Numbered from the stretch's first letter, positions 44,977 through 58,360 are shown. The stretch is DNA of 60,000 bases from Adiantum capillus-veneris (GCA_014529385.2 CM043959.1:11128809-11188808), one strand, 5' to 3'. Notes: generated by a model not told the origin, from the sequence alone. Translations and numbers: made by a program.

Positions 44977-47900
44977 ATGAGTAGTGACGAGGATGTGGGA
45001 CCGTCCAACCGAAACACCTATCTCTCAACGAGGGTCTTATGTCCTTGTAATCAATGCAAGCATGCTGTGCGACGGACAAGACGTGTTTCTTTGCAGCACG
45101 TTCGCGAATTTGGCGAGTTCGATCCATCTATTATAGATCGAGTTGTTGCCAATTATAACTCGTCGGACTCTGACGCTGGCCAACAAGCAGCAATCTTGCA
45201 ACCCAATAGACGTGTTCACAGGCGCTTTGGTCAAGCAGCATATGTGAGGCCACAAGATGTAGCCTCTGACAGCTCGGGGGATGATCATGCAGAGCACATT
45301 CCCAACGAGGCAATGTTTGAGCCCGAGATTGATGAAATGATCGAGACGATCATGGATTCAGAAAGGCTTATCTATGATGATATGAAAAGTGAAGCCGATA
45401 CGCCATTGTATAATGGAGCATGTATGTCTAGATTGAAAGCACTCCTGGTTCTTCTCAACATGCAGGCAAAGTTTGGATGGAGTGACACTAGCGTCACAGC
45501 GCTTTTCAGGTGATCTATTACAATTAGTTTACTTTAATAAAACTCTAAATGTATAATGATCTGATAGATTTTTACACGACTGTATCGTATTTTTATGTTG
45601 TGTAGATTGCTTAAAGAGCACATACTACCAGCTGACAATGTGATGCCAGATTCCCGAGATGAAGCAAGAAAGATTTTGCGAAACTTGGGGATGGATTACA
45701 ATTCTATCCACGCTTGTCCTAATGACTGCATTCTTTTCAGAGGGGAATACATAGACATGGAGAAGTGTCCGAAATGTGATTCCGAAAGATATCGAGTAGA
45801 TCTCCACGGGACTAAAATTCCACAAAAGGTTTTGCGACATTTTCCTCTGCTTCCTCGCATCAAGCATTTCTTCGAATGTAAGTCCATGGCCGCCCTAGCA
45901 TCATGGCATGAGGAGAATAAATCTTTGGATGGTGTGCTACGAATTCCTGCAGATTGCGCAGCCTGGAAACATATAGATGGAACATGGTCGGATTTTGCCA
46001 CGGAAGCTCGAAATTTGTGCTTAGGCCTGGCTATGGATGGCGTAAATCCATTTGGTCAAAGATCAACATCTTACAGTGTATGGCCCGTTGTCATCGTCAA
46101 CTACAACATTCCCCCGTGGTTGACTACGAAGAAGGGGCACCTATGGCTAAGCTTGATTGTGCCAGGGCGATATAAAGTGGGGAATATGGATGTGTATCTT
46201 CGCCCACTATTGAAAGAGCTACAACAATTGTGGATTGGCATAGAGGTGGTGGATATGAGCCGACACACAGGACAACGGAATGCTTTGATCAGAGGCATTC
46301 TAATGTGGACCATGCATGACAATCCCGGGCTAACAGAATGCTCAGGTGATCTATTGACACTCCTCACTCAGACACTGTAAATCTTATTTTTTCCCATAGT
46401 TGATCTATTATCATGTGTATACATGCAGGGCTTCAAACAAGCGGATACAGAGCATGTGTCACATGTGGACCTAGACTGAATGCACGTAGGACACCCTCAC
46501 TGAAGAAGCAAATCTACGAAGGTCATCAAGCGTATCTTCCAGAGAATCATGTGTTACACGACGGCTTTTTGGGAAGAGAGCCACCAAGGATGTCTGCACA
46601 AGCATGGTTAGAGCAGAAGGAGATGTGCGATGACGGATTGCCTCCAGGGATAAAGAGACTATCTCTATGGTACGAGTTACCATACTGGCCCCGACTCATG
46701 ATCAATCACTTGCTCGATCCAATGCACATATTCAAGAATGTGGGTAATCTACTATGGGACCATCTGACCGGCAAGAAAGATACTTTGGGAGCCAGAGTTG
46801 ACCTTAGAAATGTGGATCGTATGGAGCAATATTGGCCGCAAACAGCGTCGATGGATCGATAAAACTCCCTAAAGCACCATGGATTTTCACAGGAGCCCAA
46901 GAACGCAAAGTAAAAGAGACCATTCGATCTTTGCGGACCCCCACTGGCGTAATGCACTCGCTCCGAACGTGTTTTACTAAAGAAGGAAAGCTTACCGGTT
47001 TGAAGTCACACGATTGGCATAAAATGTGTCAGGTACGTTCATAGTGGACTTTAATATCATTGCATAAAATGTGGACTTTAATATCATTGCTACACATACT
47101 TTACAGTTTATTTTACCGGTTGCCATTGAGGGATGTTTGTCTCTCGACATCCGTAACACAATCTACAAACTTGCAAAGCTGGTGCAATGGATCTCACAAA
47201 AGGATATCAACGTAGACTCCATACCATTCGCCAAACTAAATGTTGCGGAGCTTGTGTGCATGTTTGAGAAACATTTTCCTACTACCATGCTAACCATTCA
47301 AGTGCATCTTCTTGTTCACATAGTTGATGAGGTGGAAATAGCTGGCACAGTTCATTCCAGATGGATGTTCTTCTTAGAACGTTTCATGAAAACGCTTAAG
47401 GGATATGTGCGTCAAAAGGCACGTCCGGAGGGTAGCATGGCAGAAGGTTGGTTAGTATCAGAGTCCCTAGTGTACATTGGAGAGTGGCTAGACGGATTTG
47501 ATAAAGCTCGGGACACGCTATGGCGAACCATAGATGATGAGCGCATATCTGGGATTGTCATGTGCAATCTCAGTGTTGAGAAGAAGATGACGGAAGATCT
47601 AGAGGCTAAAATCAACCGATTTTGCATGCTTCACAATCCAGTGATGCAAAAGTGGATTTCACAATATGAGGATGCAAAGCAAGAGCGACAAAGGGCACGA
47701 ATTGAGTGGAGACGGGGAAGACGACCACCGATGCACTATCCAGCGGTTCTGGAGAGCCTACCAACCTTCATGAGCTTAAGATGGTTGCACAACCAATTGA
47801 AAAGCGCACAACAATCCGGTGACAAAGTGACTGAGGAAGAGTGGGAGTACTCTCGGGGTTGCGCGACCAAGGTAAGTTTGCAATGTACGACTAGCAAGTG

Positions 47901-48635
47901 ACTTTATTTATAAACGTTTGAACGGCCACTCATAATCTTTGTTCATTGTAGTATAAGTCATACACAGCAGCATGGTGTAAAGGTCGACATTTTAGGGTGG
48001 AACGAATCGACAAAAAGCGTTTTACTCAAGATTGTGGAATCATGGCAAAATTTGAACAGTCTAGTCGACGACGTTCCTCTGATTCAGATCCTGTGGTGGC
48101 GGAACTCACTTACTTCGGCACGCTGCAAGAGATTTTGAGGATCGATTACAGAGGATTTTTTGTCGACTTGTTCGACATGCAATGGTTCAAGATAATCATG
48201 GAGGGTCGCAACGCTACTGTGCGTAGAGGAGAGTCTGGTTTTCTTGAGGTGGATTCTACTAAGAAATGGACTGACCTAAGAGACACTTTCGTACTACCCG
48301 AGCATTGTGAACAAGTAAGTATGTAAATAGTTAACATCCCCCTTTTACAAGTTATGTGCTTGAAAGCTCTCATGTAAGTTATGTGGCTCTGGCAGGTAAT
48401 ATTTCATCCTACAAAGTCTACATAAAATTGGTGGTACGTCATAGAGGTAGCCCCTCGTAGTGCAAGGACGTATGAAGGCTACCATGTGCCAATCACAACG
48501 GCATCAATGGAGGAGATCAGAGAAGATGCTCAATCAGAAGCCGCTGCGGTGGTGCCAGACGAGCATCAAGATGCTACTACTCTATATGGGGTGCATGCAG
48601 AGGAGCTACAAAATGAAACAGAGGATATGTGTTAA
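44977..48635 (+). CDS. CACTA transposase, TNP2-like (Transposase_21), damaged
   Basis: Exons read from frame and GT-AG sites: 44977-45509, 45606-46345, 46429-47032 (with a shift), 47107-47871, 47952-48314, 48396-48635. Exon 1 has CPCNQCKHAVRR, resembling the transposase-associated zinc region. Later come HACPNDCILFRGEY and CPKCDSERY, RNLCLGLAMDGVNPFG, WPVVIVNYNIPPW, ILMWTMHDNPG, NHLLDPMHIFKNVGNLL (family LDVMHIEKNV), KSHDWHKMCQ, FPTTMLTIQVHLLVHIVDEV and HSRWMFFLERFMKTLKGYV, all hallmarks of plant tnp2. The frame shifts by one base at about 46832-46860, and a TAA (48423) interrupts the last exon before WWYVIEVAPRSARTYEG. As read it is probably not fully functional. It precedes the tnpA-like gene by about 340 bp. 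Confidence 0.92.
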
Positions 48636-48976
48636 AACGGAGAGCTCTATATAGATATAGGAAGTTATGCTAAGTTATGCGAGGATGAGAGAGAGATCTC
48701 TTAAAGCCACAAATATTGTATTTGAACAATTTTGCTCCGTGTTGTAAAAGCTCTGGCTCTCTAAGTACCTTCCATGGTGTATAACGCTCTTTTCTACTCG
48801 CGCTCACATCTTTTGATTGAAAATTCTGAGTTTTCGACTTGCCTCTTCTATCACTCAATTCATTGCGTCATTGTATTTATATGCGTCATTACGTCATTGT
48901 ATTTAATGGTCTTTGCGTCATTGTCTACTCTATTCATTCAATATTAAGTTTAAATATTCGTGTGTTTAATGCAGGT

Positions 48977-50286
48977 ATGGATGATGAGGAGTTTCTTTCT
49001 TCTTTGTCACCGCAGCAGAGACAGTGGTACGTGGAGCGTCATCGCTCTGGCGCATCATCGTGCATTCCTACTCCATCCGCATCTCCCTCTCTTTCGGAGC
49101 ATTCGGCGCGCTCCGAGGCTTCGGCGTCGACGAGACGAGCTTCACACTCGTCTAGACACCGGCGCTCTAGTGGTGGCGGTGGCGGTTGTTGTGGGGATTC
49201 CGCCACCGATGCCTCCACACCGCCTCGTGTTCGACGAGGCTCTTTACCCTCCCCTTCTTTGCCCGCCCCCACACGAGCCACAGCATCGCCATCTACGCCA
49301 GGTTTTGCACGGCTGACTGTTCCTAGAAGCTACACACCTCGACCTACTCCGCCAGGAGCCACCCCACTCGACACTCCTCGCTTCGGGGCCCAGACACCAA
49401 TGGAGACACCTGACGTCCGTAGCCCCATCGACACGCCGCTAGAGACCCCTGCCGGGACACCCAGGTTCACGCGTCACTGGCCAGAGGGCTTGTCTTACTC
49501 CGTCGACTTCAGCGGCGGCATCATCATGGATGATGACGGCAAGAAGGTGATCTCGCGCATGCGTGGTCTTTGCTCTCAGCTGTTTAGACACTACATACTA
49601 AACAAATGGAGTGAAGTACCAAGTGATTTAAAAAACAGAGTCATCAGCATACTTCATGATGAGTTTCCCGTTCCAACACGGGATCAGCGCTTCAATGAAG
49701 ACCTGATGAAGATTCGAATGCTCGAATACTGCAAACACAAGCGTTCCGAAGTGCAAAAAGCAATCAAGAATGGGTGGAACAGGCCAGATTGGCTGGCCAA
49801 AGAAGATTGGAAGAATGCAAAGAAAGCAGCGCGCGAGAATCCCGACAAGTGGAAGCAACAAAAGGATGCAGCCAGAGCGCGAGTAGAGGCAGGGAGCTCG
49901 CACCACTTGGGGAGCGGTGGATGGGCATCATTTGAGGCCGATTTTGTAAGTGTTTTTGCATTGCTCTTTATGTTCGATAGTTTAGGGTTTATGAGTTTTT
50001 TAATTCTAACATAATGAAATCTTTGTATGTTTTGATAGTGGTCGATGACAGGACATGATCCCACACCGTACGATCGCGAGTACGCAGGCAGGAAGGGCTT
50101 AAACGCCCTGATGGACATTCTCATTTCTCGCTGCAGCATGGTTAGTATTAGGGTTTACTCTTTTCTATTTTTTGTATTGTTTTATAAATGTCGTTATATG
50201 TTTATACTTACTGAAAGCTGTCTTATTGTCTTTTTTTGCAGAATCCGACAGATACGTCGCTTGGACGCGATGAGACGTCTGACTAG
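48977..50286 (+). CDS. TNPA-like protein (plant Transposase_24 / Ptta-En-Spm type)
   Basis: Three exons, 48977-49945, 50039-50140 and 50242-50286, give 371 codons without a stop; junction phases agree (all phase 0). An acceptor AATGCAG lies just before the first ATG used, so a 5' exon is likely. Residues 1-170 are low-complexity, rich in Ser, Thr, Pro and Arg, with repeated TPxxTP-like words. The conserved part (about 205-320) has FRHYILNKWSEVPSDLKNRV, then RRxEVQKAIKNGW-like and WKNAKKAARENPDKWKQQKD helices, typical of the plant Transposase_24 family found as the second CACTA gene. By analogy with En/Spm TNPA it should bind the subterminal GTCGCTAT motifs. Intact, unlike its tnp2 partner. 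Confidence 0.88.
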
Positions 50287-50639
50287 ACGACGTCAGTTTA
50301 GCCGTAGCTAGATAGCATTAGTTTAGGGTTTCTCATAGCTTATGTATCATGAGACGGATTTTATACGTCTTTTTGAACCATGTATATTATTACATTTGTC
50401 ACCGCAGTTCCTTTTGCCAATCAATTCTTTATGCTTATGATGTTGTAACAGTTGTCATTATTACATTTACCAATCAATTCATTTTGCCTATGATGTGTAC
50501 AATTGTCAATTTTGCGAACAATGCGTCTTGTGGGTGACTATTTTGGGTCTATTATCTACCCTTGCACTTTTTTTAAAAAGTGAATCAAGTACAATATGGT
50601 TGATGGGTGGCAGGGCATTCAATGCTTTGTCACCAAAAA
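50287..50639. other. 3' region of tnpA-like gene
   Basis: AT-rich, with repeated CAATTCNTTTTGCCTATGATGT words at about 50420 and 50475. No further coding. Confidence 0.5.
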
Positions 50640-50880
50640 AAAATTCTCTCGGGCGTCGCTATAACCGTCGCTATTTATGGCTCTGTAGCGTCGCTATAGT
50701 CTTCTGTGTAAACGTCGCTATAACTGTCGCAATGAGCGTCGCTATGAGCGTCGCTATGAGCGTCTCTATATAGCGCCGCTTATAGCGACGCATATAGCGA
50801 CGCTCTCGTAGCGATGCTCGTAGCGACGGTTTTAGCAACGCCGGGGGTTATAAAAACCCAATGTATTTCCGTCGCTAACA
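50640..50880. repeat. Right subterminal motif cluster of the CACTA element
   Basis: More than ten copies of (A/G)CGTCGCTAT or its complement, first in + then in - orientation after about 50770, including three spaced copies of ATGAGCGTCGCT. Likely binding sites for the tnpA-like protein, by analogy with En/Spm. Confidence 0.88.
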
Positions 50881-50914
50881 TCGTCACAAGAGCACACAAC
50901 CTCTTGTAGTGTAC

Positions 50915-51600
50915 TAGGCCCAACTTCATCGTGATGCGACGCTCTAGTTCTTTTTAGAGCTCTGTCCTCATCATCAGATGTAGGATTGGCTAGGGTCATT
51001 TTAGGTGCCATAACTTCTTATTCCTTATAAAAAGGACGTCTAATCATTAGGTAAATTATCCGAAAGCTAGACCTAACCTTTGTATTCAATTTTACCCAAA
51101 TCTAGGTTAAATTTATAGTCTTAATTGGTAAATTCTTGACCTAGTAATTTCTTATTTGCCTATATAGGAATGATAACTTTTTCCACAGCTTCTCTAAGGG
51201 TTTTCTAAGCTCTTCTAATTTTCTTATTATTTTCTATATCTTTTTCTTAATTTCTCCATTGAATTTTTAAGCTTGGAATCTGCTTATTTTGAGCTTCATA
51301 TTATTTCTATTTATTTTCTCTCAAAGATTTCATTTTCTCAACTTTATATCACAAGTTTACACTTATTATAATTTTCCTAAAAACTTTTGATCGCAAAGTC
51401 TGTTTATTTTAATTAATCATTTGCTAAAAATAGGACTTTTGGTCAATTATAATTTTCTAAACTCACTAATTAACTATGGTATAATTGTCAAAAGTAGATA
51501 AAGATATTTTTGACCTTTGTTAATCATCTTTTAATTTTCCAACTTAATTATCTAATTTTCATCTTTAATTTTCAGCTAAAATTAGTATAATTTGACTTAG
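50915..51600. other. Unassigned flank right of the CACTA element
   Basis: Continues the target sequence from 42768; becomes strongly AT-rich after 51030. No gene. Confidence 0.4.
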
Positions 51601-53060
51601 ATAAATATCTATACTGAATTTTTAATTTTGACATAATTATCACGGCCTCTTTATCATGTAATCTAACTCTTATAAATAGAAAGTAATCATATAATATGAT
51701 TTACTAATTCCCCCCTTTAAATTTCAACTAGAATTAGTATTAACCTTGACATAATTATCATGGCTTTTTCATGATGTACTATAGCTCTGAAGAATAGCAT
51801 GTAATCATCTAACATGATTTATTAATTTCTCCCTTTACTTTTTATCTAAAATTAGTATAATTTGACTCAAATATATATCTATACTAATTTTTTAACCTTG
51901 ACATTATTATCACAGCCTCTTTATCATGTAATCTTAAATAGAATGTATCATATAACATGATTTACTAATTTTTCCTTTTAAATTTCAGCTAGAATTAGTA
52001 TAATTTGACTTTGATAAATATCTATACTAAGTTTCTAACCTTGACATAATTATCACGGCTTTTTCATGATGTAATATAGCTTTGAAAAATAGCATGTAAT
52101 CATCTAGCATGATTTACTAATTTCCCCCTTTACTTTTTATCTCATATTAGTATAATTTGACTCAAATAAATATCTATACAAGTTTTTCAACCTTCAAATA
52201 ATTATCAAGGCCTTTTTATTTATGTATTCTAACTCTGATAAATAGCATGTAATCATATAGCATGATTTACTAATTTTCCATTTTAATTTATCTTCAAAAA
52301 TAGGGTCTTCTAAGTAAGATAATTAGCTTAACTAACTTCATATGGTTTAGCTAAGTATCATAGGTCTTTAATGATTCATTTTAACTCTAAAATTATCTCA
52401 AAGCTATTTAATCCTATTTGCTAATTTTTCCTTTCAGTTTATCTTCAAAAATGTGTTTTTCTACTAAGATAATTAGCTTAACTAATTATCTATAATTACA
52501 ATAATTATTACAGATTTTCTAAAATGTGTTTTAGCTCTGAAAATTATCTCAAAGCTTTTTAGTATAATTTGTTATTTTCCTCCTTTAAGTTTTCTCTTCA
52601 AAACAGTTTTTTTCTACTAAGATAATTAGCTAAACTATTTATCTATAGTTAAGATAATTATCACAGGCTTTCTAAAATGTGTTTTACCTCTAAAAATTAT
52701 CTCAAAGCTTTTTAATTTAATTTGGTATTTTTCACCTTGAATTTTTTCTTAAACATAGTTTTTTTCTACTAAGATAATTAGCTAAACTAGTTATCTATGG
52801 TTAAGATACTTATCACAAGTTTTCTAACATATTTTTTACCTCTAAAAATTATCTCAAAGCTTTTTAGTTTAATTTTCTATTTTCCCCCTTTGATTTTCCC
52901 TTAGAAATAGTGTTTTTCTACTAATATAATTAGCTAAAATAATTATCTGTGGTTAAGATAATTATCACAATCTCCCTAAGATGTATTTTACATTTGAAAA
53001 TTATCTCAAAGCTTTTTAGTGTAATTTGCTAATTTTCCTCTTTACTTCTCTCTTAAAAAC
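51600..53060. repeat. Degenerate ~152-bp AT-rich satellite
   Basis: The landmark A-ATAATTATCAC-GG/AGG recurs at about 51631, 51749, 51901, 52044, 52195, 52500, 52652, 52803 and 52955, spacing mostly 150-153 bp with one shorter interval and one double step. Each unit also has AGCTTTTTA / GATTTACTAATTTCCCCCTTTA words. No ORF. Confidence 0.8.
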
Positions 53061-54044
53061 GGTGTAAACCTGCTCAAATAATACAAAAATTATTCAAAAA
53101 ATTAAAAGATAATTTTTCTAGCATCTTGATAGTTTAACATAGCTCTGATAATTATCTTATCTAAATCTAATTTTAATTAGTATAATTATCATTAATTTAT
53201 GATTAAAATAAGTAATTTCAGTCCTAAAATAATATAATAATCAACTAAATTAGTATCCCTAAGCTTAATCTCAATAATTAGCAGAGAATTAACAATTAGG
53301 AGAGAATTTTAGAGCGTAAGTAAATTTAATCTTCTTAATTAATTGAATTTATTAAGAAAATGTAAATAGATTAGTATAATCCTCCTAATTAAAAAGGTTT
53401 AGTGCTAATTACCATGGATTAATCAACTAGAATTTTTCTCTCTAGTGATTTCTGAGTAGAGATCTCTCTATGTGAGAGAGAAATGGCCAAGACTCCGAGT
53501 TTGTTCAAAATATGAACCAAGGGGTCTTATTTATAGGTTTTTGGGCACTCATGAGCTCTCATAGGCTGAAAATGGCAGTTTCTTGCAGGTCAAGCAGCCG
53601 TACAGCTTAAGATGGCGCCCCCTACTGCTAATTGTGTCCCTCACAGGTCAGTGATGACCCCTTCCATTACCTGTCGGCTTTAAAATATCAATTCTGCTAT
53701 ATTTTGACTTATTTTTGCTTAATTGGTAAATATCTGGGAGGCCTTTAGTAAAGTCTATGATTAAATGATGACTGCAACCATTCAATTTTTCTTAATATTT
53801 TAATTTACATTACATCTTTCGGAAGGACTAGTGGGGTCAGTTTTTGTCCGAATTTAAATCTGAAAATTTCTAGCCCGGGTTTGTTGTGCTTAAGATTCCA
53901 AAAATACCATTTTTAATTGCTTTTGAAATAGTGCTTTACCTGTTTGTAAGTCCAATGCTTTCCTCTAAAACTTTGAGTTCATCCCTCTGTAGCTAGAAAG
54001 GTGGAGACCTTACACATATCTTTGAATCTAGAGATAGAGAAATA
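53061..54044. other. AT-rich region with LTR-like promoter zone
   Basis: CTTATTTATAGGTTTTTGGG near 53525 is TATA-like and followed by sequence resembling an LTR leader. No second copy in the window proves it. Confidence 0.3.
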
Positions 54045-54900
54045 TAACAATGGGAATGTTTTCCGGAGTCATGTTCTTGCCCTCACAGTACATGCAAACT
54101 ATTGAGGAGATATTCATGATGGGATTCTTCGAGATGGATTCAGTCATCTTTAATTCACTCACAAAGGACTTGTCGGCATGCCATATTGCTTACCAGAGCA
54201 CAATAATGAACAACCCTTTCAAGGAGTTGGAAGTCCAAGCAGACATGGTGGACCGTGCACAAAAATTCTGAAGAATCACAAAGACTCTAGAAAAGCAAAA
54301 ATATGACAACTAAAGACTCAAGTGTAGCTTAACCTGAAGACTAGCCGCTACTCAAGCTAAAAACAAAACTTGCACAAGAGCGTACAATGTTTGGAAAGGG
54401 GGGAATGTTGGCAGATGGAGCATACGGGTACCCTCCTAGTCGATCACCTCATCATGAAGACATAATTTTTATTATGTCCCACTATTATTTTTTTGAGAAA
54501 AGCTTTGTAATTTATGAGGATCTTTGATTTTTATCCAAATGATCTCTGAGTTAGCTTATTAAAATGTGAGTTGTAAAGTCCAAATTTGAGTCTGAGCCAT
54601 ATAGACAGGCTATTTGCCAAGAGAAGCCCTAGGTATAAAGCTTAAGTTTTGTAAGTTTGAAAATACATCATTATCATTATCAAGGTTTGGAATTTTTGAA
54701 GCATACGATTCAAAGTGGCTACTCCCTCGCACATTGTAAATCCATTTTTCTTGATCTTTGATAATCCAAATTCTATTTTGACTATTGTATTGTGTTCTTT
54801 GTCTACTACTCTTTGAATTAAGTGTAATCGTTCTCAATTTTGATGTGGCCTGTAATGACCTATCTGCAAGCTAAATCTATTGTTTTGAGTGCATCAATGG
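54045..54900 (+). repeat. Possible 3' end of an LTR retrotransposon (short ORF, PPT, LTR start)
   Basis: A 73-codon ORF at 54050-54271 has no recognised domain. GGAAAGGGGGGAA at 54394-54406 looks like a polypurine tract, directly followed by TGTTGGCAG, a usual LTR start. The LTR end was not found. Confidence 0.4.
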
Positions 54901-55429
54901 TTGTTTTTTGAAGATTTGACCATAAGAGAGTGTTCCTAGACCGTAGGGCGACCTTTTTGGATTGTTCTCTTACAGTTTTTAGGACGTGGATCATGATGAA
55001 TTGTGATTTTGATACCTTGTAGGATTGCAACCAAACTTATTAGGATAGTGCCCCTAGGTGTCTTAGACCTTCTCTTAAAGTTTTGTTGCATTTAGACTTT
55101 GTTTGAGCTCCGAGATAACGTGACGACCAAGAGCGGTGAAAAAGGACATAGGCAAATTGCCAGACTAGAGAGTAATAGATTTGCTAGTGCTAGAGATCGC
55201 TTCATTCTGTAGGTTCATTTATTGAGGTTGACACACTCAAAGAGTCTACGTGCCCCATCCAAGTTGCTTCCCTATGTATTGACATTATGTTAGTGTCAGA
55301 TAGTTATGCTACAGACATTTATCGCGGTGACCCGCTAGCACTTCTCATAGTGTTGCACCCAAGTACATAACCAACCATGCATATAAGTTTTCCATAGCAT
55401 ATCTTCACCGCTCCAATCATCACTGCTCT

Positions 55430-57200
55430 AAACAAATCACCATATTGCACACCATCCTGCTTCATCTACATATGTGACCCTCCCTCCCAACCATGTAGAG
55501 TCCTCCTCAAGAGAACCTAGTAACCTATGGATAATCCATTGCACAATTTCACTCACAAGCATACCCTTCAACCATGTAGAGTCCTCCTCAAGAGAACCTA
55601 GTAACCTATGGATAATCCATTGCACAATTGCACTCACAAGCATACCCTTCAACCATGAAGCACATACCTCTTTAAAAAGCTTGGTCAAGGCCACACCCTA
55701 GGACTCCTCTTCATGCACAATAATAAAACATCTACTGCATTGACCATTATTCCACCATATGCTCTTTCACCACGATCATCTTCATGCTTGCCTCCATGCC
55801 TGTAAATAACAGCCTCAATCCTAGCATCATCAAGCCCTTCCATACCATTGGGTCCATAAGGGTCATCCATCACCTTTTGGAAGCTGACTTCACCTTTCTG
55901 CTCTTCAAGCACCTACCCTACTACCACATCCTCAGATAACGAAGAAAGAAAAGCATTCCATGCCACATCACCCTGAAGCATAGCATCGGCAAAATCTCCT
56001 TCCTCATAAGAGCATGCATATCCATTGTGCCCAACTTCATCACTATCCATTTCTACCAAGCTCGAACATGGGTCCACTTCACCATACCCACAAGGTACCA
56101 CATTTACTTGCATGCCTTCATTAGTAGGCCTAGATACTTTCACTTAGTCTCCATCCAACATAATTGCTTGTATATTCCCCTACTCTCCACACATATCTAC
56201 CACGTCTTTATCCACATGCAAGAGATCAAACTCCTCAAACCTCACAAGGGAAGTATCTGTCTCACAGGTTGCATCCACATCCATAGAACTGCTATAATCT
56301 ATGTCCACTTCCTCTTTTGTCTTGAGATCTAGAATTTTGCCTATCTCCATTGCTTCAACCTCATCGGCAAACCTAACTTTTGATCTCTATCACAAGCTAA
56401 AGGGACTTGATCAACCATACCTCAACTTGCCCGTACATCCTCCACCTTGTTTGGAGCCAGTTTCATTTCTTCCATAGCTAGAACCTCTTTAGCCAGCATC
56501 TTGGGCATAGAAACAACTCCATCTCTTTGCAGCTAAAGAACTCTTGGCTCCTCTTGCACTGGCAAACTCTCTTGCATTGGCTTTGTCTTTATTTCCACCA
56601 CATCAACTAGATTTGGCACCATCAAATTTGATCAACCCTACCTAGCTTGACACTTATTCAAAAACTTTTTAGTCCGGCTTCTTGCAAAATCCATCACTTC
56701 CACATATGACACAAGACCATCCACTTCTACCTTATCTCAAACATACTCATGCAGGCAATCCATAAACTTGCTCAACTTCAAAAAATCAAACATTTTTTGC
56801 AGTAGCTACCTCGATGAGTTGTCCCCAAAGAGCCACAAACTCCCACTCAAGCTCTCAAAAATTTCCATCCAAGAGTTGCTTCAAATTGTCCACCTTCTGC
56901 CTCACCTCATCCAACTGCATATCTGCCATAAACTTGCTCCAAAAGGCCGCTTTTAAATCCTCCCAATCTTGCTTTTCTTCCTCATGTAACTCGTCATACC
57001 ACCTCTTCACTTTACCACGAACAAGGGCTGAAAAGACTTGAATTGCACCTCTACACTTGATAAACTTCTCTAAAGAAAAATTAATCAGTAATCATGTAGC
57101 CATGTTTCCACGTCTTCAACCCCAGTGAAAATTAGAAAACCTGACCACATCTTCTTAGCAACATCTGCTCTTCAAAAATCACGCATTTGACATCACCAAA
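55430..57200 (-). pseudogene. Ty3/gypsy-like gag relic (minus strand)
   Basis: Reading minus from about 57110: KCRGAIQVFSALVRGKVKRW, YDELHEEEKQDWEDLKAAFW, SKFMADMQLDEVRQKVDNLK, a clear retrotransposon gag domain (family W..A..xFxxxLxGxAxxWY...W..L...F). Further downstream (56340-55690) acidic, hydrophilic stretches continue in broken frames with several stops, consistent with the rest of a gag-type polyprotein. No protease, RT or integrase motif follows. Upstream (57179-57376) short open frames carry no recognised domain. Confidence 0.72.
55490..55652. repeat. 81-bp tandem duplication
   Basis: CCATGTAGAGTCCTCCTCAAG at 55491 recurs at 55572, and a degraded third start is at 55653. The unit is 27 codons long, so the minus-strand frame is kept. 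Confidence 0.9.
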
Positions 57201-57482
57201 TCCCTATTTTCACCTTTGCTTAGCAGCAATGTGTGCTCCTCAGTGGGGGCACCAGAAGATGGATAGGGGGAATGGAAACACACTTGAAAGCACACATAGT
57301 TGCCCCTACATAGCCCAAGGTACTCATAGCACCCCACTCCTCTTGTAAACACCTTCAAAACTACACACTTCCACAATTAAAACACCACTTGCACACGTAC
57401 CTATGTACACATGCTCTATCAGACCACCACTCAATGCATACACCCCAATTTAGCTCATTCCAATGCTTCCACAGCACACAAC

Positions 57483-57484
<2 letters not shown>

Positions 57485-57559
<75 letters not shown>
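57485..57559. repeat. (CT)n microsatellite
   Basis: About 75 bp of uninterrupted CT. The ORFs overlapping it are artefacts. Confidence 0.95.
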
Positions 57560-57564
<5 letters not shown>

Positions 57565-57849
57565 TACACAACAGTGGTCTAGGGGATGCACACACTCACA
57601 CACATTGGCATCACACACTCAAGAGGCAAGCAGAGAAGGAAGGGAGGGAAGGCCCAAATATGGCGCCACAAACAGGCAATGATAGTTGCACTCTCATTCA
57701 AAAAACACCATGTACAACTTCCCTACAAGCTTCTCTGGGTTGGTCAAGCTCAATGCATACACAAAAAATGGTAGGTCAAGTATAATAATTTATTCATGCT
57801 GCTCTAAACCCACAAAATGCTAATTCCAAAGTCTACATTTGCAGCCTTA

Positions 57850-58360
57850 GTTCCTGTAGAATGTGGGACCTCAGAGATGCCTTGGCCAATGGGATATCTC
57901 TAAAGTATTTCCTTGGAAGGTGCTCGAGTTACTTGTGGAGTTACCACCAATTACCCTACACTATGTGATTGTTTTGATAAGTCAAAGCCTAGTCTTGATA
58001 CCTATAAATAGCTCCCACTAATCCTATTTTGGGGTCGATGGTCATTGTTCACTAGTTGCTACTCCTGTATTATTTATCTTATATAGCTTAGTGAGATTAA
58101 GAACATTAAGTATTGGGCTTGTGCAAGTTGTACTTCCAAATTAATCCTTTTAAAGCCCTGATATGTGAACATAATTTTGAACACAAATAGACTTTTAGTT
58201 GTCTGATTTCAGTTGTCTTTTATTTCAATTTAGTTCCTTGTTCCTTCTGATGTCAAGTTAGCTAAAGTTTAAAACTACCATCTGATCGTCTAAAAGTTTG
58301 AACTCACTCAATACTCTGATTCTAACTCTAGAATAGTTGTTGGAGCAATCTAGGTCATTC
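57850..58360 (+). repeat. Candidate 5' LTR and leader of a gypsy-like element
   Basis: Begins TGTAGAATGTGGGACC, has a TATA-like CCTATAAATAGCTCCC at about 58000, and is followed near 58360 by CATTTTGGCGATCATGG, which resembles the ATTTGGCGCC-type leader after a gypsy LTR. No second LTR in the window, so boundaries are uncertain. Confidence 0.35.

Larger units (their letters stand above)
42772..50911 (+). mobile_element. CACTA (En/Spm) DNA transposon, 8,140 bp
   Basis: Starts CACTACAAGAGG (42772-42783) and ends with its reverse complement CCTCTTGTAGTG (50900-50911), flanked by TAC on both sides (42769-42771, 50912-50914): the CACTA terminus and 3-bp TSD of this superfamily. Subterminal zones are packed with GC-rich AGCGTCGCTAT / GCGACGCTC motifs in both orientations, as for TNPA-binding sites. 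It carries a tnp2-like transposase gene and a tnpA/Transposase_24-like gene on the + strand, plus microsatellites and a captured host-gene fragment near the left end. Confidence 0.96.

Noticed and set aside
49039-49281. Minus-strand ORF opposite the tnpA-like gene
   Set aside because: GC-rich, low-complexity antisense of the Ser/Thr/Pro-rich N-terminus; no domain.
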